NCBI GenBank assembly: GCA_013397845.1 | Contig: VZTG01009066.1 | Location: forward strand, 266,297-330,296 | Direction: 5' to 3' | Source: Melanocharis versteri | Lineage: Eukaryota > Chordata > Aves > Passeriformes > Melanocharitidae | DNA: 64,000 nucleotides | In this document: positions 60,735 to 64,000 of the stretch, piece by piece | Layout: the number at the start of each line of letters is the position of its first letter | Numbering within the stretch: the first letter of the stretch is position 1 | The notes under the pieces: model-generated | Database searches by the model: none | What the model saw: only the letters and a program-made list of their open reading frames with translations | Told to the model about the DNA's origin: nothing | Program-made: the position numbers and the translations under genes

Positions 60735-63718
60735 ATGAGGCTGTTGGGAAGCATGGGGCTCTGGCTGGCCAACGCCTTTCTGCCCCTGCTGGTCCTCACC
60801 TGGCTGCCAGTTGGTGAGTCTTCCACCGCTCTTGCCTCTGCTCTGAACTCTTCCCTCTTTGCTTATGCCTGCAGGAGGTGTGGAAAGTGCCTGCTGCTGC
60901 TTTTACCTCTCCTCGTGCATCATTTAGCCCCTCTTCTGCACCAGCACCTTTCCGTGTGCCTTGCAGAGGGGTCTCCCTTGCAACTGTGTGTGCACAGGCT
61001 GTGAGCTCCGGGGGCTTTGAACCAGCTTCACCTTCAGCAGCAGGGAGACGAAACAGTCGGGAGGAAGGAAACAGAAATGCTTATAAGCCTGATTACTGTG
61101 GAGGGGGGTCAGCTTCACATGGCAGATGTGGATATTCCTTAACACAAAATCAACCCTCCATAGGGCTTTTTTTCCCAGCAGATTTCAGCCACAGTTGATG
61201 TGTTGGTAGGGTTAGATGTCATCTTGCAGTGTCTGCCCCAGGCAGGCTCGAGCAGCACCGCCAGAGAGGTGAAGTGGTTTAATGTCACCTGAAACGATGG
61301 AAAACAGCAGAATGAAGGTGGTGTGGAGAAGAAAAGTTATCTGGCCCAGCTCATCTTTGCCAATGTGAACAAAGCACATGCAGGAACATACACATGCAGG
61401 GTGGAGAACACAAAGAACACATCCAAGAACAGATGTTCTGAACTGAGCAAGGATAGTAAGGGACAGAAGTCCACTAACACTTTTCAGAGTGGAAAGAAAG
61501 GACTGAAGAGAGGTGAGAGAGGGAGGACTCAGCTGAGAACGTGTGAAGTGACTTCAGCTCAGAGGTTCAGGAATTATTCTGAAGTACTCCAGAGTGAGCA
61601 TTATGGGGTGGGATGAAGCCAGAGAGGCTGCAGGGATCTGTTTGCTGTATTTTCTTTGCTTCTGTAGGGCTCACCATTCTCCACTGCCAATCCCCCAGTC
61701 CCACTTCATGCTCCATGAAATGGTGGAGCCTGAGGCACTTCCTGCTTGGGTGCCTATGTCACGGTGGAGGAGGTGCCTTCCCCTGATCCTCATGTTTTCA
61801 ATCGTTCCTGAGGCACAGAAAAGTTTGTGCACTGCACAGCATCCAGTGGCGTAAGTCAGCGTGCAACATTTCAGTGTTGAGTGCTGAGGAATGGTTGGCA
61901 GCCAGATTTGGAAAAGATCGTCAGCTGCTGTAGGAAAGGACGGTCACTTCACTGTGTCTTTCATGAGTGACACGTGGGACTTGACCCTGCAAGATCGTAT
62001 ATATTTCAGCTATCACTTCTGGTTTTGTTTCCTCCAGGAACAGTCAGTGAGCTGGTAGAGCCAGTCACCACTGTGCAGTTCAAGATTTGTTTGGAGAATC
62101 TCACGCTGCAGGTGAAGTACTACAAACCTGGATGTCTGGAGGGGGAGAATGAAACCAACACTGTGGTTCTGGGAGAAAACTGCATGAATTTCACCAGCTC
62201 AAGCATGCGTACAGCCTGCACAGTAATCTGTGTGTGTAGGGTCTTCACTGCAAGACCAAACTCGACAGACACTGGAAACAGCACACAAGCAGGAGCTTTC
62301 AGTAAGTGGTAGTGGGTCTGTTTCCATGGGGGAGATGAGTGGGCAGAGAAGGATGCTACATCCAGCGCTCCGCTGGTTCTTCCATGCGCCTTTTCCCCTG
62401 AAAGCATCCCGAGAACTGGAGGAGCCAACCCAGCACAGCACCTTTTGGCAGATGCATCCCACCATGGAGCTGCTGGGCCATTGGTTCCTTTCTAGGACCT
62501 GCCATATCCTCCAGCTGCAGCACATCAGCTGAATACTGACTTGGCTGGAGCTGTGGTAGCAGGAGCGGGACAGCCAGGACTGTGGGGTCTAGGCTCCTGC
62601 CTCAAAGTGTTGCAGGGTGCAGGGTGTTCTCTGCCTCTGGACAGTCTCTCACTCCTGTTTCTGTCTTTCAGGCTGTGGCTGTGAAGGATCGCAGACCGAT
62701 GTCACAGGAAAGATCTGGACAGGTGTGTCCTCACAGTCCCCTGGCTGCAAGAATTAGGGGCAGGAGGAGTCCTCAGGGAAAAAGAGGGAGGAGCAGTAGG
62801 GGAGAAAACATCCAGATGTTTTCCCATGAGTGGGTGGGACCCACTACCAAACTGGGGTGGGCACCAGTGGATCAGAGGCTGTGGTGCTGGGAAGGGGCTC
62901 TCATGCTCCGACTGCCCCCTGGCTGAGTTTGGAGACCATTCCCCACAGGATTTTGTCAGCACCCTGAAGCTGTAGGTGGTTCAGGGTCTGGAAGCCTCCG
63001 TCTGGGAAGCAACCGATCCTGCCACGAAAGAGGCAATGGCAGCATGTGTCCCTGCACGGGGGGATGGTGGCTCACGAGTGCCTCTGTGATGTTGTGTGTG
63101 CAGGACTCAAGCTCCTCCTGTGCATCCTCCTTGGCTTAGCGGTTGGGACGCTCCTTTACATGCCGGTAATTGGCTTCCTGCTGTGGCAGTGCAGAAGGAA
63201 CAGAACAGGTTGGCATTTCTTCCTCAACTGCTGGTCTGGACAAAGCCGGGCTTGGGAGATGTCCATCTTTGACATCCTACTGCTCTTGCTTGCTCCATGT
63301 TCCCTTCACACGTCTCTTCTCCTTAACAATCTGTCCCAGTGTGGTGAGAAGGTTCATCCCCTTCCCTTCCTTCTGGCCAGTTGCTGGTGGTTACGGCACA
63401 ACCTGCTGTGTGATTGAAACAGGTCTTGCATATCCAGAAGCATCCATCTCGGAGCTCTTCTCCAGCCCCTCCAAGGGCTTTTAAGCCCTTGGCAACCCCT
63501 CCAGCCCCTTGGCCATCTTCAGAACCACAGAGCTGCAGTGCCTCATCCTCTCCCACAACAAAAGCAGGACCAATGCAGATGTTTGCTTCATTCTTTCATT
63601 ATTTTCTTAATTTAAACTCATGATCATTGTCATTATTTTAATTACTATTTAAACTGGGTTTCCTTTTTCAGGAGAGCTCATGAGCGGGGAAGTGGTGGAG
63701 GGGAATCATGTCAGTACG
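60735..63718 (+). CDS. Immunoglobulin-superfamily type I membrane protein, 3' part outside window, in-frame TGA
   Basis: Not identified by name. Exons: 60735-60813, 61189-61455, 62038-62301, 62672-62722, 63104-63208, 63672-63718. Introns are GT-AG and, up to exon 6, all phase 1, as in IgSF genes. Exon 1 has an ideal Kozak (CACCATG) and encodes a signal peptide (MRLLGSMGLWLANAFLPLLV...). Exon 2 is one Ig domain: Cys41, Trp56, and DAG-type F strand NVNKAHAGTYTCRVE with Cys96. Its F strand resembles CD79A. Codon 61 (61290-61292) is TGA. Exon 3 is a second, Cys-rich extracellular segment with sequons (NLT, NET, NFT, NST). Exon 4 is a short stalk (SCGCEGSQTDVTGKIWTG). Exon 5 is the membrane span (LLLCILLGLAVGTLLYMPVI) with a CRRNR stop-transfer. 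Exon 6 starts the cytoplasmic tail and splices onward past the window. The TGA may be a true nonsense change, a polymorphism or an error. Confidence 0.65.
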
Positions 63719-64000
63719 GTAAGCCAGGGAGGGCTTTGCACGTACTGCTTCCTCCTCCCTGTCAAAAGAAGCATTGTCTGTTGAATACCCACTTAAAGGA
63801 TTTCGCAGTAAAATAAGCTTTGCTTTCTGAAAACATGGTTCTAAACACTTATTAATTCCTATTAAATAAGGGCTTATGAGTGTTTGAGTAGGTGGCACTT
63901 CTGAGCAATCTGGGTAATGCTTGGGGCAGCACAAAGAGTTGTGCCAGTGGAAAAATATTAGCAGGGGAGACACAGAAAGAAAAGCCAAGGCTCTACTCAT

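Overview
The window is vertebrate nuclear DNA, almost certainly from a bird. Genes are split by GT-AG introns and promoters sit in CpG islands. The only recognisable interspersed repeats are short 3' fragments of CR1 LINEs, the typical avian retrotransposon. Protein and exon comparisons were made from memory of the human proteins; the species cannot be named from this sequence.

Layout, left to right. 1-130 is the GC-rich edge of a CpG island with an ISRE-like site. 2.1-10.4 kb, minus strand: a complete CETP (cholesteryl ester transfer protein), 16 coding exons, 505 residues, unbroken. 10.5-16.2 kb: intergenic, no gene seen. 16.3-23.1 kb, minus strand: HERPUD1 (ER stress / ERAD membrane protein), exons 2-8 clear, first exon not found. 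23.1-26.1 kb: intergenic. 26.1-31.6 kb, plus strand: PARD6A (cell polarity PB1/CRIB/PDZ scaffold), two large coding exons clear, first exon not found, with an unusual E-box-bearing tandem repeat and a G-rich array upstream. 33.5-45 kb, minus strand: ENKD1 (enkurin domain, microtubule/cilium-associated), seven coding exons, 370 residues, CpG-island promoter interrupted by an assembly gap. 46.1-58.8 kb, minus strand: GFOD2 (Gfo/Idh/MocA oxidoreductase-like), two coding exons, 385 residues, non-coding 5' part in a CpG island containing another gap. 60.7 kb to the right edge, plus strand: a type I immunoglobulin-superfamily membrane protein that I cannot name. Its six exons all join in phase, but the Ig exon carries an in-frame TGA.

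The genes do not form one pathway. They are two neighbourhoods that lie about 10 Mb apart on human chromosome 16 (CETP-HERPUD1 at 16q13; PARD6A-ENKD1-GFOD2 at 16q22.1) and are side by side here. The junction is at 23-26 kb. PARD6A and ENKD1 converge. HERPUD1/PARD6A and GFOD2/IgSF gene are head-to-head pairs.

Points most worth a second look: the IgSF gene with a lone nonsense codon and a Cys-rich extracellular exon; the rearranged synteny; the eleven-E-box tandem repeat before PARD6A; and two missing first exons, each near a single ambiguous base in a CpG island, which suggests GC-rich sequence lost in assembly.
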